From: Lentinula raphanica
Taxonomy: Eukaryota; Basidiomycota; Agaricomycetes; Agaricales; Omphalotaceae
DNA length: 64,000 nt
Reading direction: 5' to 3'
Assembly (NCBI GenBank): GCA_027919835.1
Contig: JANVFP010000007.1
Location: 434,001 to 498,000 of the forward strand
Position numbers and translations under genes: made by a program. Below, one piece after another: positions 1-10,821 of this stretch. The notes beneath the pieces were generated by a model. That model saw nothing but the letters and a program-made list of their open reading frames with translations, ran no database searches and was not told the origin of the DNA. The first letter of the stretch is position 1, and each line of letters begins with the position of its first letter.

Positions 1-3000
1 CATTCCGTCTGCGGCCGCAAGGTTGTCTTCATCCTAGAAGAGAATCATGAGAATCCTTCTCCTCGAGCAAGTATCAGATGAAAAAAACTCTTACCTCACC
101 ACCTTCATCATCCAACCACGCTCGATCACCCCACAACCCAACCTCCGTCCCACTTCTCTTCTCTGCTTCATCCCCGAACATCCTCGCAAGCATCGCCGCA
201 TCCTGTACCGTATCCGCAAACGCATTCATCACCCGACACCCTTCCCTCTTATCCCCACACGCCTCCTTCAACGACATATCTCTCCGGAACTTCCTAACGG
301 CCTTGATCACAGGCGGAGAATACGCGTTCAAACTCGAACTTGCACTTGCACTTGATGTAGCTTTGGTCGCCGAGTCAAGCTTGAACGCCATTGAAGGAAC
401 GAATGCCTCGAAAATGACGAGAAGGTTATCGTATCGCCAGGATTGTTCTAATATCGAGTCGACTAGTGCGTCGACTTGAGAAGGCAGAGCGAGCAAATTG
501 GTGAAAATGACCGCGGTGTGTGGATCGATGATGAGATCCACGGCTACAAGTGTGTCGCGTTCTACCAGCCCGATACCGCAAGCTCCAGAGCGTAGGGAAC
601 GGACTAAAGCCTGCTTCTGGAGTAGATTCATCGAAGCCATGTACCAATGGGCGGTGGTAGGCAAGGTTCGGTCCCCGAGATCTGGCAGTCGAAGTGTGTT
701 CTTATCGAAAATACTTTCTGGAGCAATCTTATGAGCCAGTGATCCATTGCTTGACTCGCTCTCCGCGGCTCGAGCTGCGGGAGCTACAGGTTCAGGTTTG
801 GCAGGAGGAGGCGTACGCAGTTTTTTCGAACGTAGCCTCGCGAATTCTGCTACATTGACTGAGTGATCATAGACGGGGATCTTGAATGGTTCCGATGGTG
901 CTGGAGGCTGGGATTCTTGAACAGGATGCACCGGCGCAGGAGACAATGGCTGAAGCTGAGAGTGTGTTCCCTGAGGTACGAGTATCGGTTGGGACTCAAA
1001 AGTGAGCGGGACGAAGTCTGGGTCTTGATGATATTGGGTAGTGGCAGTCTTTGTGCTATGTAGTTGGTGATTGGGATCAAACACAGTTAATTCTTCTTGA
1101 TTTTCGAGATGGGCATGGGCTTGAGTTCCTGTAGCGTCATCATTACATGCTTCAGACGGAAGTGGGCCGTCTGGCCCAGGACACAGCAAGTAATCCACAA
1201 ACCCGATACCAGAATCGTTGACCTCTGGTAGATCACCAGGATCTTGGTATCGATATTCTTCGTCCCAATCTAAACGAGGCCGCTTCGTGGGTCGATTGTA
1301 ACTAGCTTCGTCGTCGTGTTGATAGTCAGGAGAATGATGTGCTGGCTGATCGAGCAAGTAGTCGCAGTGATCTTCGAGCGATTTCCGTTCCATCTGAGCC
1401 CGAAGATGGAGAAGAACATCTGACGGGTCCTGATTCTCCTTATCACTGTCAAACCCGTCTTCATCTCCAAACCCATTCCCATACTGATCAAGTCCTTCGA
1501 CTCCTTCAGCTGCAGCGACGGACCCAGCAACCCTCAGCGGTTCAAAATCATCTTCGCCCAAAAGCCAGCCATGATGATGATCCCCTTGGTATTCAATTCC
1601 ATTCAACGAATCAAGAAGGTGATAGGGAATCCCGAAGCCCGTTTCAGCGCGAGGAAAGAGCTCTGCATCATACACTGGGGACAACATGCCAGTCGGATCA
1701 GGAGTCAAAGCGAACGCTTGAGGTGCAGATCCGTCGTTCGAATGCGGAACAGGGCGAAGGGATGAGGGAGAACTTGAAGGAAGTTTAAGTTGATGTTCTT
1801 CCATCGTAAGATGGCGCGGGTTAATCGTGCTATCCTTCACCGCCGTTTCTTGTCCCGCAAGAACATCCGCATTGGCATGTTCGACACCACTCGAACAGTC
1901 TTGAGCTTCGTCGACCAATCCGTCACCCTCCACGACCCGTTCAACTTCCCCAGCTTCACCCATAGCTAGTCCCTTCACCCTCCTACGTTCTTCTCTCGAC
2001 AACGCAATCTCAAGCTTTCCTTCAGGATAGAACACCATAGTCGACATAACTTCATCTGCACGACGAGACCATCTCTCGAAGATCTCTTCGATCTGGGAAG
2101 GTCCTCTGTCTATTGTAGGTGCAGGGTCCCCACTCGATTTGTCCGTCCCTCCACCCAGGTCTTCAGCTTCAGCTTTGATCCCCGTAGCTCTTTCGATCAT
2201 TCGTCCAACCTTCTCAAGACCTTGGGCTTTCGACATTCCAAGTCTTTCGAACGAATTGAGCACCCCAGTGTTCTGGCCGTCGATGAACTCGTCGAGAGCG
2301 AGAAGCTCTGTATGGGTCGGTAGGGCGGTGGTTTGAGTGGAAAACGGGCTAGGGATTCAAAAAGATTCAGGAATTGAACGTGAGTTTTTTTGCTGGAGAT
2401 GTGAGATTGAACTCACACCCAGGATAGCTCCAACGTCAACGACGCGATGCCTTTTGCCTTCTTTAAGAACTGGTGATACGTCTTGTTCTCGTCTTTCCCC
2501 TTTCCTCCTTTGATGGCACCAGGCGACGGAACCACGAATCGACGTAGACTCGTCTCTCGTCTATGCACGTCGTGAGGATCGTTGGGCGGATGTTGGTTTG
2601 GTGGAAGGAGTGTCGGAACTACGTTTCATACGGAAATGGCAAGAAAAGAAACATACATGAGTGTGATTTCGGTCAGACGAATGATGAATAGATGAATGAA
2701 GAAAGTAACAAGAATTGCTCGACACGGAACGTGAAAAATGAATCACTCAAATCACATACCTTCCATGAACATCTCCTTCCCATCCCTCCTCAAATCCAAC
2801 TTCTCCCTCAAAATCATATCAAGCGGACTCTCAGTGTCCACACTCTGAAAGATCGCTTGTAATTCCGACTCGAACAAATCAATATCGGCAACGTCTTTTC
2901 CATCCTTCGTCCCTCCTTCAGCAGATCCGTTCAGTGCTAGACCGTGAATGACACTAGATCCAACTTGACCGGCTAACGAGCCTTCTTCGTTATTTAGATC

Positions 3001-5011
3001 AACGTTACTGTCTGATTCAGCTTCGTCTCGTGGTCGCGGTTGATCTTCTGTACGAGTCATAGTCAAAGCCGGTTCGTCGAAATCCATAATCGGGGAAGAA
3101 CGCATCGCGGCGACGTTGTGCAAAGCAGAATGAGAGCATGATTCGTTAGCGATGTGTGTTTCTTGTTTCGATTTCTTCATATGCGTAGGTAGAGGCAGCA
3201 TTAATCGCTGCTTGGGAATGTCTTTCGATAGTAGAGGTTTTCCTTTGGTGTTGGTCAAGGTATCGAGGAGGAAAGCGGAGTAGCTACAGCAGTCGACGTA
3301 GTCAGAACGAGAGTACATGCACGTCCAAAGATGAAACGGACGTACCTCTGTTTTGCGCCGATCCTTTTAGATTTCATCGTCATCGAAGTCCTATCTCCAA
3401 ACACATTCCGCTTCGAACGAGGCAAGGCAGGAAGTTCTAATCATCAAGGTGAATCCATTAAGCACGACAGACCGACAGAGGTAATCCAAAACCTACTCAC
3501 CCATCCGGGATTCTTTCAACACCTCAATCGGGGAAACCAGCTCGGTATTCGGGGACGACACGATGATATTCTGGCTATGCAGCTCGTCAATCTCCTGGCT
3601 CGAGCAAGGGGTGGTTACTGAAGTGAGAGAAGAAGACCCGGAAGCTTGGGATGCGTGAGGTATAGGTGAAGAAGAGTGATATGTTTCTGTGCCAACGATG
3701 AATTAGTATGTGTATGCCCAGAAATCTAAGGATGGAATGATACGCACGCCAGCCATCGATAATCTTCATGTTCTCTCTCGAAAGGTCCACTCCGTCGTTC
3801 TCGTCGACTGGTGCCAAGGACAATATCGGGGCGACCTGAGCAATTGAACGCGGTAGAGGCGCGTCCAATGTCAACAAGCCATCGCCTGCGTCCACGCCAG
3901 CATTGACAGTCGCATTGTCAACTTCGACTACACCCTTTCCTGGTCCAATCGTTCCAACCAGACGCCTCTTGACAGCCTCTTGGCCTTTTCCTAACTCCTC
4001 CTCTTTCTTTTTCTGCCGCTCGTCACCAGCCTCCGCACGACCACATCTAGGCCTTTGTTTCCTCGAAAAGATGGGTTCAAAAATGACTGTTTCTTCATCA
4101 AAGAACGACGAGTGAGCAAGATCGGCCTTTACTGGAGGAGAATTCGGTCTGGTAGAAGGATCGAGGTATCGGTTTTGGTACGATGAATTGGGAAACGAAA
4201 GCGCCGCGGTGGTGTCTCTGAGGAAGTTTCGGACTTGGACGCCGGTTTCGTGGGGAAGTGACCAGGTGGTGTTTCTGGGAGATACAATTGTCTTTTAGAT
4301 TGAATAAATGGAAAGGCCAAGGACTCACAATACTTTATCGAGGGTGACTTGAGGCTCCTGTAAGATTTCCTGTTCTACAGGTCTAATCTTGACCTTGGTT
4401 GATTGGAGAAAAGAGCTGTACGTCGTGTTTAGTGATTGCCGAGAGTCATTGGATCCTGGACGCGGCGTTTCACGTGTCGCACGTCGAGAGAGCATAGATT
4501 GATATCGTTCTTCTGCTTCGCATCCATCTACAGTGTATCATCATCATCGATCCCAATCGCGCATAAACGGAAGAAAATAACTCACAATCATCAAAGCTTA
4601 CAGCACGCTCAGACCGCAACTGATACCCTTCACCTTCACCGTTCCTCAACGTCGTCAAGAATGTCTTCAGATATCTCATCACTTCCGACGCGTTTCTTGA
4701 TTCTTCATCGTATGGCTTGAGTTCGTGCAACGCATACAATCGTGATAGAGTAGTGAATGGTTCTTCAGGTAACCGCACAGAAGAGTTGTCTACGGTCGGA
4801 ATAACGTGCAATGCTTCGGAGAGGAGCTGAAAAAGACGCGTCGTTGTTTGGCTATGAAGGTGAGTCGAGGTGATACACATACTTCAGCGACCGCTTGCTC
4901 AGTAAACTCTACATAGCTTGTGGTGAGATGCTCCTTGGCATAATCGTAAAGCAGCTGTCGAATATGAGCTTGTAGAGCTTGTTCCTCATGGCTCTCTTGA
5001 AATATGCCCAT
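1..5011 (-). CDS. SHOC1/ZIP2-like XPF-fold meiotic protein (partial, 3-prime end outside window)
   Basis: Multi-exon minus-strand gene. Exon 1 (4883-5011) begins MGIFQESHEEQ and exon 2 is 4586-4826 after a 56-nt intron. Further exons include a charged linker rich in K/E (about 3.8-4.2 kb), an acidic disordered region, and a segment ending LTLELSW near 2.4 kb followed by VFHSNHRPTHTEL. The long last visible exon (about 74-2300) has a poorly conserved middle and an ordered C-terminal part with VAVDLIIDPHTAVIF and YDNLLVIFEAF, resembling the nuclease-fold strand pattern of XPF relatives. A GT donor near position 93 joins an exon starting DEDNLAAADGM at the window edge, which looks like the start of the helix-hairpin-helix part of that family. 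SHOC1/ZIP2 proteins act with SPO16 in meiotic crossover formation. The family call is an inference from pattern; the gene structure is well supported. Confidence 0.55.
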
Positions 5012-5150
5012 GAACGTGTAAATTTGAGGAAAGAAGAGATGGAGATGAAGGGAAATGAAAGCGAAGAGGATAACTTTCGGAAGCTCGAGTCAGTGACATC
5101 CTCAGAAAGAACCATTGGAAATACTGAATTGATACAATTCCCGCTACCCT

Positions 5151-5167
5151 TTAGGGTTAGGGTTTTA
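5151..5167 (+). promoter_or_regulatory. telomere-like TTAGGG repeats in the SHOC1-like promoter
   Basis: The sequence TTAGGGTTAGGGTTTTA lies 140 bp upstream of the SHOC1-like start codon. TTAGGG is the usual fungal telomere repeat and can also bind Myb-type factors in promoters. It sits 13 bp beyond the point where homology to the copy at 10,276-10,755 ends. A regulatory role is a guess. Confidence 0.4.
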
Positions 5168-5287
5168 TAGGGCATCCTTTGTCGTTTCTTGAGTGGATCT
5201 ACAAAATGTTGCTCGATCTCGGGCCGTGGGACCGGTCAGGACCGTTGAGGGCTGTGCATGCTTTGTAACGTAGTTTCCTATTCTCGT

Positions 5288-5836
5288 CAGACTCCTTCCC
5301 ATCCGCTATAGCAGCTGAAAAAATTCGCTAAATCCCAGTGCCCAGGTGGAAGTTACCGTAAATGGATAATCAGTATATATCTTATCTTATTTTATCTTAT
5401 CTTTTTAGCACGTGCTTGCGAATTTTTTTAAGCTGCTATAGCGACTGGCATAAATTGTGTTAGCGCCGTGTGGCCTTGTTTGGTCCCCACTATTAAGCCC
5501 TGTTTGAGTTTGGCTCAACAGCTCAACTATTGGTCAGAAAGTTGTACAGCAGGCTCTTTCAATGTATGCTGTGTAAATTGCAGACAATTAGCTGTATCAC
5601 TTGCCATTGTAAAGGACTTTGAAGAAATGGGCGCTACAAAATTGAATTGCTTGAACCAAACAAGGCCACATGGCGCTAACACAATTTATGCCAGTCGCTA
5701 TAGCAGCTTAAAAAAATTCGCAAGCACATGCTGAAAAGATAAGATATATACTGATTATCCATTTACAGTAACTTCCACCTGGGCACTGGGATTTAGCAAA
5801 TTTTTTCAGCTGCTATAGCGGATGGGAAGGAGTCTG
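5288..5836. mobile_element. hAT-like MITE, 549 bp, long nested inverted repeats
   Basis: Both ends read CAGACTCCTTCCCATCCGCT inward. The arms (5288-5484 and 5655-5836) are inverted copies of each other over about 180 bp; the left arm has roughly 15 extra bases in a TATCTTATC-rich stretch. Flanks ATTCTCGT (5280-5287) and ATTCTCAT (5837-5844) form an 8-bp target duplication with one mismatch. Ends starting CAG plus an 8-bp duplication fit the hAT superfamily. Each arm also folds on itself, because the subterminal CGCTATAGCAGCT block recurs inverted about 130 bp further in. There is no transposase, so the element is non-autonomous. It sits upstream of the SHOC1-like promoter. Confidence 0.8.
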
Positions 5837-6120
5837 ATTCTCATTCGATTCTTCAACTCTACCATCATGAATGTGCATACATATTGGTTCTAAAGCTGTT
5901 CAGGCGTATCAATTCAACTTCAGCTTAGAAACCTTGCTGCTTTCCAGCGAGTTCTCATTGCAACAATCTGTCGTCCCCTTTCATGGTTCGACAACCTCTG
6001 TGCTCGTCACTGTCTGCCACAGTGATTATTCGTCTTTTTCCACACCTATGTATGTTGTTCAATATCTCTTCTCATGTTTGTGCCGGAGTAGATGCGATAT
6101 AATATATTTGGCATTGATTT

Positions 6121-6528
6121 TTGACTGATGACTCTTTCATTCCTCTCATGGTCACTGGTTATAGCACTGCTGAAAGTGTTCTGATGGGGTCGGAATCATT
6201 CACATTGCTATATCCTACACTTGTCAACAAAGGCATAGTGCTGCCAATGAGCGGCTATGGGGTCGGGATGCCGAGAAACCTCGATCACATCTTGTTGAGA
6301 TGTTTCCATTGCCTGGGTTCTACACATTTTTTGGACATACCATGTGCTGAAGCATGCCCGAGGTTGTGGAGACGCTCACAAGGTGGACAATGGACTGCTA
6401 CATGGAATTGGGGAGGTTTGGCAGATAACGACGAAGAAGAAGACTACGACGAAGAAAAAGAGCTAGATTGGGGTTCTTTCGAGTGGAAGATCGGCCACGA
6501 CTGCATACATCAGCAAAAGTGTCGATAA
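6121..6528 (+). CDS. hypothetical protein, acidic C-terminus, Cys-rich middle
   Basis: Open frame of 135 codons. It holds a CFHC motif followed by further Cys residues (PCAEAC), a Trp-rich stretch and an acidic run of D and E before the C-terminus KCR. The spacing could hold a small zinc site, but no known domain is recognised. Upstream sequence from 5871 is also open in another frame, so a 5-prime exon is possible. It lies in repeat-bearing DNA beside the MITE and may be a remnant. Confidence 0.3.
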   Translation: MTDDSFIPLMVTGYSTAESVLMGSESFTLLYPTLVNKGIVLPMSGYGVGMPRNLDHILLRCFHCLGSTHFLDIPCAEACPRLWRRSQGGQWTATWNWGGLADNDEEEDYDEEKELDWGSFEWKIGHDCIHQQKCR

Positions 6529-8290
6529 ATTATAAAATTTTCATAAACCGTCAATATGAGTTGTAAGGCTCATTATTATGACATCACATTGTGAGATGTC
6601 TCTGGCAGAATATAATCTCATGTAAATGCTTGTAATACACCATAATTCCTCAATGAGCATTACAAGGCCTGACATGAGATTATAAGACCTCGTCAGGTAT
6701 GATGGACCATATAAGAGGATTGTAATATTACTGCCAGGAATCTCAGCCACCCGCGCATTTTACACACCACTGCAGTTATCGCTCATGAATAGGATAAATA
6801 TAGATATATTGAGAGCCTTAACTACATCTACAAACTGGGCTTAATTGTATGAAATGTCGGATATACGGTAGGTTGCGGCAAGAGCACAAGCACCGATTGA
6901 GAGTATTGAAATGTCGATATGTCAAAAGTGTCGCCAAGAGAGATCCAGGGCATTGGGATGAAAGCGATGAGCGTGTCGATGGTGAATATCGAAATGTCGG
7001 AATGTGAAAAGTGTCGAGGTTCAAAGGAATGACATACATGTTGATGTGTTGAGAGCAGGAGAGATTGGAACGTCAAAAATTTAGCATAGAAAACATGGTA
7101 GTGAGTATGTTGTTGAACTGACATTAGATAACATAAACGCACCATTGTAAAAGTTTATGATCATGAACCACAAGTATCTACACCTCACCTTTGCTAATTG
7201 TACCGTACAATGCATCGTAGAGGACAAGAGGACGAGTGTGCTGAAGGAGGTAAGGGACATGCAATTCTTGATTGGTTGAAAGTTGAATCATGACTGCGGT
7301 GGAGTTGGGGTAGCAGAACCAGTCCAATGTCAAAGCGATTAGAAGAGTAAGAGGAGAAAGAGTTGGGGCGATGGTGGTGGTCAAGAGCAAAAGGGAAGAA
7401 TGGGAACAATTCTTCCAGGGTCTGTACTTATACTTCTTGACCGTCGACGTATATGTCTAGGAATTTTGACGTCAGGATCAGAGTCAGGATCAGAGTCGGC
7501 GGCAATTCGGCAAGCTGGCAGAGGCACATGACTTTCCGCGGAATCCCGTAAGTTAGAACCGCGTCCACCCCTGGGCCCTCAACCATACCTCACAACAACC
7601 TCACACCTACCACCCCGTCCACCCCGTCCACCCCACCCTCCTCCACTCCACCCTCCTCCACCCCACCCTCCTCCATCCCGCCACTCACACTGGACCCAAA
7701 TCCATGAGTACTCACATTCAGATACCACACCGGTGTCACAGGCGGTAGGTGCACCATACATGCATTGGGGGTTGCCAGGGTGTTGAAGAAGACCGGATTT
7801 GAGGATGAGAACCAAATGAGGAGAATGACAACGGGGAAGGGTATTACAGTGAATTACAATGCATGATGAGTAAATAATAATGGCCTGATAATCTTACTGT
7901 CAACCCTTATAATCCCTTGTCAATGTAGTGGCATCTTATAAAGCAGCATAATTCTTACATTCCTTTATCAATCTCTTACACTGTCTAGTCAGAATAACAG
8001 TGATTATAATCTACTGTCAACCTTTGTAATAAATGTGCACTTTTGCTGATGTAAACCCTTGTTGCGGATGGAAAAATCAAATCCCTCTGGAATTGTGTCG
8101 TTACAAAAGCTGGCACAAATAGATACTGCTATGTATAAAAGAATCATTTTTCTTGGTAATGTATTCCTTTGGTCTCAACGGGGGTAGCGGGCTCTGCCGC
8201 TATGAGTCGGCGCTACATCGATTATCAATTATGCATAGCGCACGATACATTGACAAACTCTCTACCAACCCAACTCCAAAGCCATAATTC
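6529..8290. other. gene-poor stretch with AT-rich repeated motifs
   Basis: No convincing gene. Two AT-rich blocks (about 6530-6760 and 7850-8050) carry repeated short motifs such as TTATAATC, TTATAAG and TGTAATA in both orientations, as often seen in subterminal regions of DNA transposons. Between them lie degenerate repeats of AAAGTGTCG and GAAATGTCG (6850-7020), a direct repeat of GTCAGGATCAGA (7470-7495) and a C-rich minisatellite. It may be a decayed transposon, but I cannot define its ends. Confidence 0.35.
7605..7690. repeat. C-rich minisatellite
   Basis: Imperfect tandem copies of CACCCCGTC followed by CCACCCTCCTCCACTC-type units. On the minus strand it would read as a Gly/Trp-rich low-complexity peptide, which I do not regard as a gene. 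Confidence 0.7.
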
Positions 8291-9026
8291 TCAACTCCTC
8301 TTCAACGAATAGGGCTTTGGGACTGCGTTCAGTGAAGGAACCTTCTTTTTCGCAAGATCAACCCCTTCCTTTGCCCGTTCAACACCTTCTTCACCTAAAT
8401 CAATCCGCAGTTCTTCTGCTTTTATCCTGTCCAACCATAAAGATTGCTGATTCCCTTGAATCTTGCTTTTGTCTTTCGCCTCCTGAAGCCGTTTTCTCGC
8501 CGCTTCAACTTCTGCCTCCCAATACTTGACCAATGTCTGCCAGTCATCAAGATCGAGATATGTAGCGTCGACCCTTTTAGGAACTTCTCGATGAGGTCGC
8601 CATTCTCTAAGCGCCTGTATCTCTTCGACAGTGAGATCAGACAGCCGGAGAGTACGTGGAGGTTCTTCATCGTTTTCTGGTTCAGACTCACTGACCACGG
8701 AGTCGTCATCATCTCGGGCGATCAAGTTAGGATTGCTCTTCGAAAACAGCGACACAGAGTCAGTTGGTAGACAATAGCGGGCTCTGTTGAACACTCACTC
8801 GAGTCTTTGGTTCCAGGGAAGTTGAAACAGCGAGCTCGCGAGTCGTCAACTCACGCGAGTGAACATCTATGGAGGAAACACGGTGGGCCTGTGAACTGGC
8901 AACACTGTGTTCAGGCAGTGGGGTCGGAGTCCCAGTAGGGGACCAGGGACTCGCCGAAACGGGAGCAGCAAGTGCGGCAGAGAAGGCTCCAATGACGAGA
9001 ATGGCGGGAAGTGCAAGACGAGTCAT
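8291..9026 (-). CDS. small secreted coiled-coil protein A
   Basis: Two exons: 8799-9026 and 8291-8737, with a 61-nt intron (8738-8798) starting GTGAGT, containing a CTGAC branch-like site and ending in TTTTCGAAG. Product of 224 residues. A signal peptide (MTRLALPAILVIGAFSAALA) precedes a Pro/Ser/Thr-rich segment, an acidic DDDD region, and a long Glu/Lys/Arg-rich helical part predicted to form a coiled coil. There are no Cys in the helical part. The family is not recognised, but paralogues lie at 10.8, 12.8 and 16.9 kb. Splicing at this intron restores the frame shared with paralogue B. Likely secreted; function unknown. Confidence 0.75.
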
Positions 9027-9091
9027 GGATAAGACGATGAGGTTTAGTTGATACGTGGATGTTGGATGTGCAGAGAATGCGCTTTTACGGT

Positions 9092-9105
9092 GAGACCAGC
9101 TCTGG
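9092..9105 (-). promoter_or_regulatory. shared upstream motif, gene A
   Basis: CCAGAGCTGGTCTC read on the minus strand, 66 nt upstream of the start of gene A. A TTATAAG box lies about 30 bp further upstream. The same motif precedes six other secreted-protein genes in the window. Confidence 0.5.
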
Positions 9106-9311
9106 GGGTGAAAGGGATCGCACGTCGTGCATCTTATAAGTTAGCCCTTTCGGCTAATCCAGTCAAAGTTCTTCTAGGTTCTTCCAGCGGGATCTTTGAG
9201 AAATCCCGAGCGCTGTGCAGTGTGCACATGTATAGTATTGATTGCATGGTGTCCGTCGCTCTGGCTCGCTCTGGTGAGCCCTTTTTCAGCCTTTTACCTG
9301 CTAGTTTTGCC

Positions 9312-9544
9312 GCATTCTTGGATATTTCCTATTCTTTCACAATCATTGAACTCATCAGAATATATAGAAGATAAGAGGCGAGATCGATTTGTTTCGCTAC
9401 GATGGCATTCGCAAGTGGCGGTGGGTGAGAGTATACATTGATGATAGAAATCGCAACGCGCGCATAGATGAGCCAAAAGCGAGCATGGAGACCAACACAA
9501 TCAATCAATCATCCACATACAGCCACATACCTACATCGAACATT
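9312..9544. repeat. dispersed array module, copy 1
   Basis: About 200 bp found four times in the array. Landmarks are CAATCATTGAACT, ATATATAGAAGATAAGAGGCG, GAGAGTATACATTGATGATAG and GCGAGCATGGAGACCAACAC. No open frame is conserved. It lies between gene A and relic A-prime. Confidence 0.7.
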
Positions 9545-9787
9545 GTCGCGAGCAAACCGTCTAACTCTCTGACACTGGGGTTCTTGTCAACCCTAGTTGT
9601 GGACGTAGAAAGAGTGAAAGCAGGGAGTATGACTCTCAGAAGCCCAAGTTAGTGACAAAAGCCTCGGAGTGGTTATTATACTAAAATGATATCATCAATC
9701 ATGTACAGTGCACGATACAAACTCTACCGAGGCCACACAGTCAAAACCATCGCTGTTTTCAGCTCTTCGAATCGGGTTTTGGATGAG

Positions 9788-10210
9788 CTAGTTGGATTGC
9801 ATTGGGGAAAACTGATTGGCAGAAGCAGCTGCTTTTGTATGAGAAGCCTCGAGTTCTGATTGATGAGCAGCTTCAACTTCGCGCTCTTCACACTCCTCCT
9901 CTTCACGCTCTTCATGCTCAAGCTCTTCGTTCTTGTCCCTCACCAACCAAAGTGCTGTCCGCAGTCTGTTCTTTTCGTCTTCATACTGTTTTCGTATGGC
10001 CGTTCCCTTTGGAGAACGGTGAAAGTGAATATTCGCCTCATCGAATTGTTCCCGCCGCTCTTCGATCACTACCCCCCACTCAGCAGAATCGAGATGTTCA
10101 GAAGTCCGATGGCTCCAGTGGCGGAGACTGAGCACTTCGTTCTGCTCTTCAGGACTGAGCGTCGTAAAGTTGGAGCCATCAATCCTCTTCTGAAGCTCAA
10201 CACCCCATCT
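9788..10210 (-). pseudogene. truncated A-family relic (A-prime)
   Basis: The frame reads from LPRWGVELQKRIDGSN through LSPEEQNEVLSLRHWS to a very Glu-rich coiled-coil end and matches the C-terminal half of proteins A and B (LSDLTVEEIQALREW in A). The signal-peptide half is missing. Immediately upstream, where it should be, lies the copied SHOC1-like fragment (10276-10755). The 3-prime flank (about 9685-9730) shares the GCACGATACAAACTCTACC block also found downstream of A and B, showing that this was once a full tandem unit. Confidence 0.65.
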
Positions 10211-10275
10211 CGGAAGCTAGCGACACGCAAGTCGGAGAAGTCGTAGGTGGCAGGGGTGTCATGCTTGTTTTATTA

Positions 10276-10755
10276 TCAAGAACGTCTTCAGATATCTCAT
10301 CACTCTCAACACATTCGATCGCTTCTTCATCGTATGGCCGCTTTAACTCGCGCAACACGTACAATCGTGACAGAGCAGTGAATGGTTCTCCAGGTAACCG
10401 CACAGAGGAGTTGTCTGTGGTCAGAATGACGTGCAACGCTTCGGGGAGGAGCTGAAAAAGACACGTCGTTGTTTGGCTATGAAGGTGAGTCGAGGTGATA
10501 CACATACTTCAGCAACCGCTTGCTCAGTAAACTCTACATAGCTTGTGGTGAGATGCTCCTTGGCATAATCGTAAAGCAGCTGTCGGATATGAGCTTGTAG
10601 AACTTGTTCCTCATGGCTTTCTTGAAATATGCCCATGAACGTGTAAATTTGAGGAAAGAAGATGAAGGAAAATGAAAGCGAAGAGGATAACTTTCGGAAG
10701 CTCGAGTCAGTGACATCCTCAGAAAGAAGCCTTGGAAATACTGAATTGATACAAT
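10276..10755 (-). pseudogene. duplicated 5-prime fragment of the SHOC1-like gene
   Basis: About 480 bp closely matching 4655-5138, including the 5-prime UTR, start codon (MGIFQESHEEQ), exon 1, the 56-nt intron and part of exon 2. After PYDEE the reading frame is shifted relative to the source (SDEISEDVL instead of VMRYLKTFL), so the copy cannot encode the original protein. It abuts relic A-prime on one side and the 3-prime flank of gene B on the other. Confidence 0.85.
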
Positions 10756-10821
10756 CAATTATGCATAGCGCACGATACAAACTCTCCACCTGGCACCAAC
10801 CCAACACCAAAGCCATAATCG

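Noticed and set aside
5468..5734. An 88-codon frame inside the MITE.
   Set aside because: It crosses the centre and right arm of the element, has no transposase feature and no splice signals.
9802..10246. Plus-strand frames over relic A-prime.
   Set aside because: They mirror the Glu-rich coiled-coil coding strand, as expected from its codon composition.
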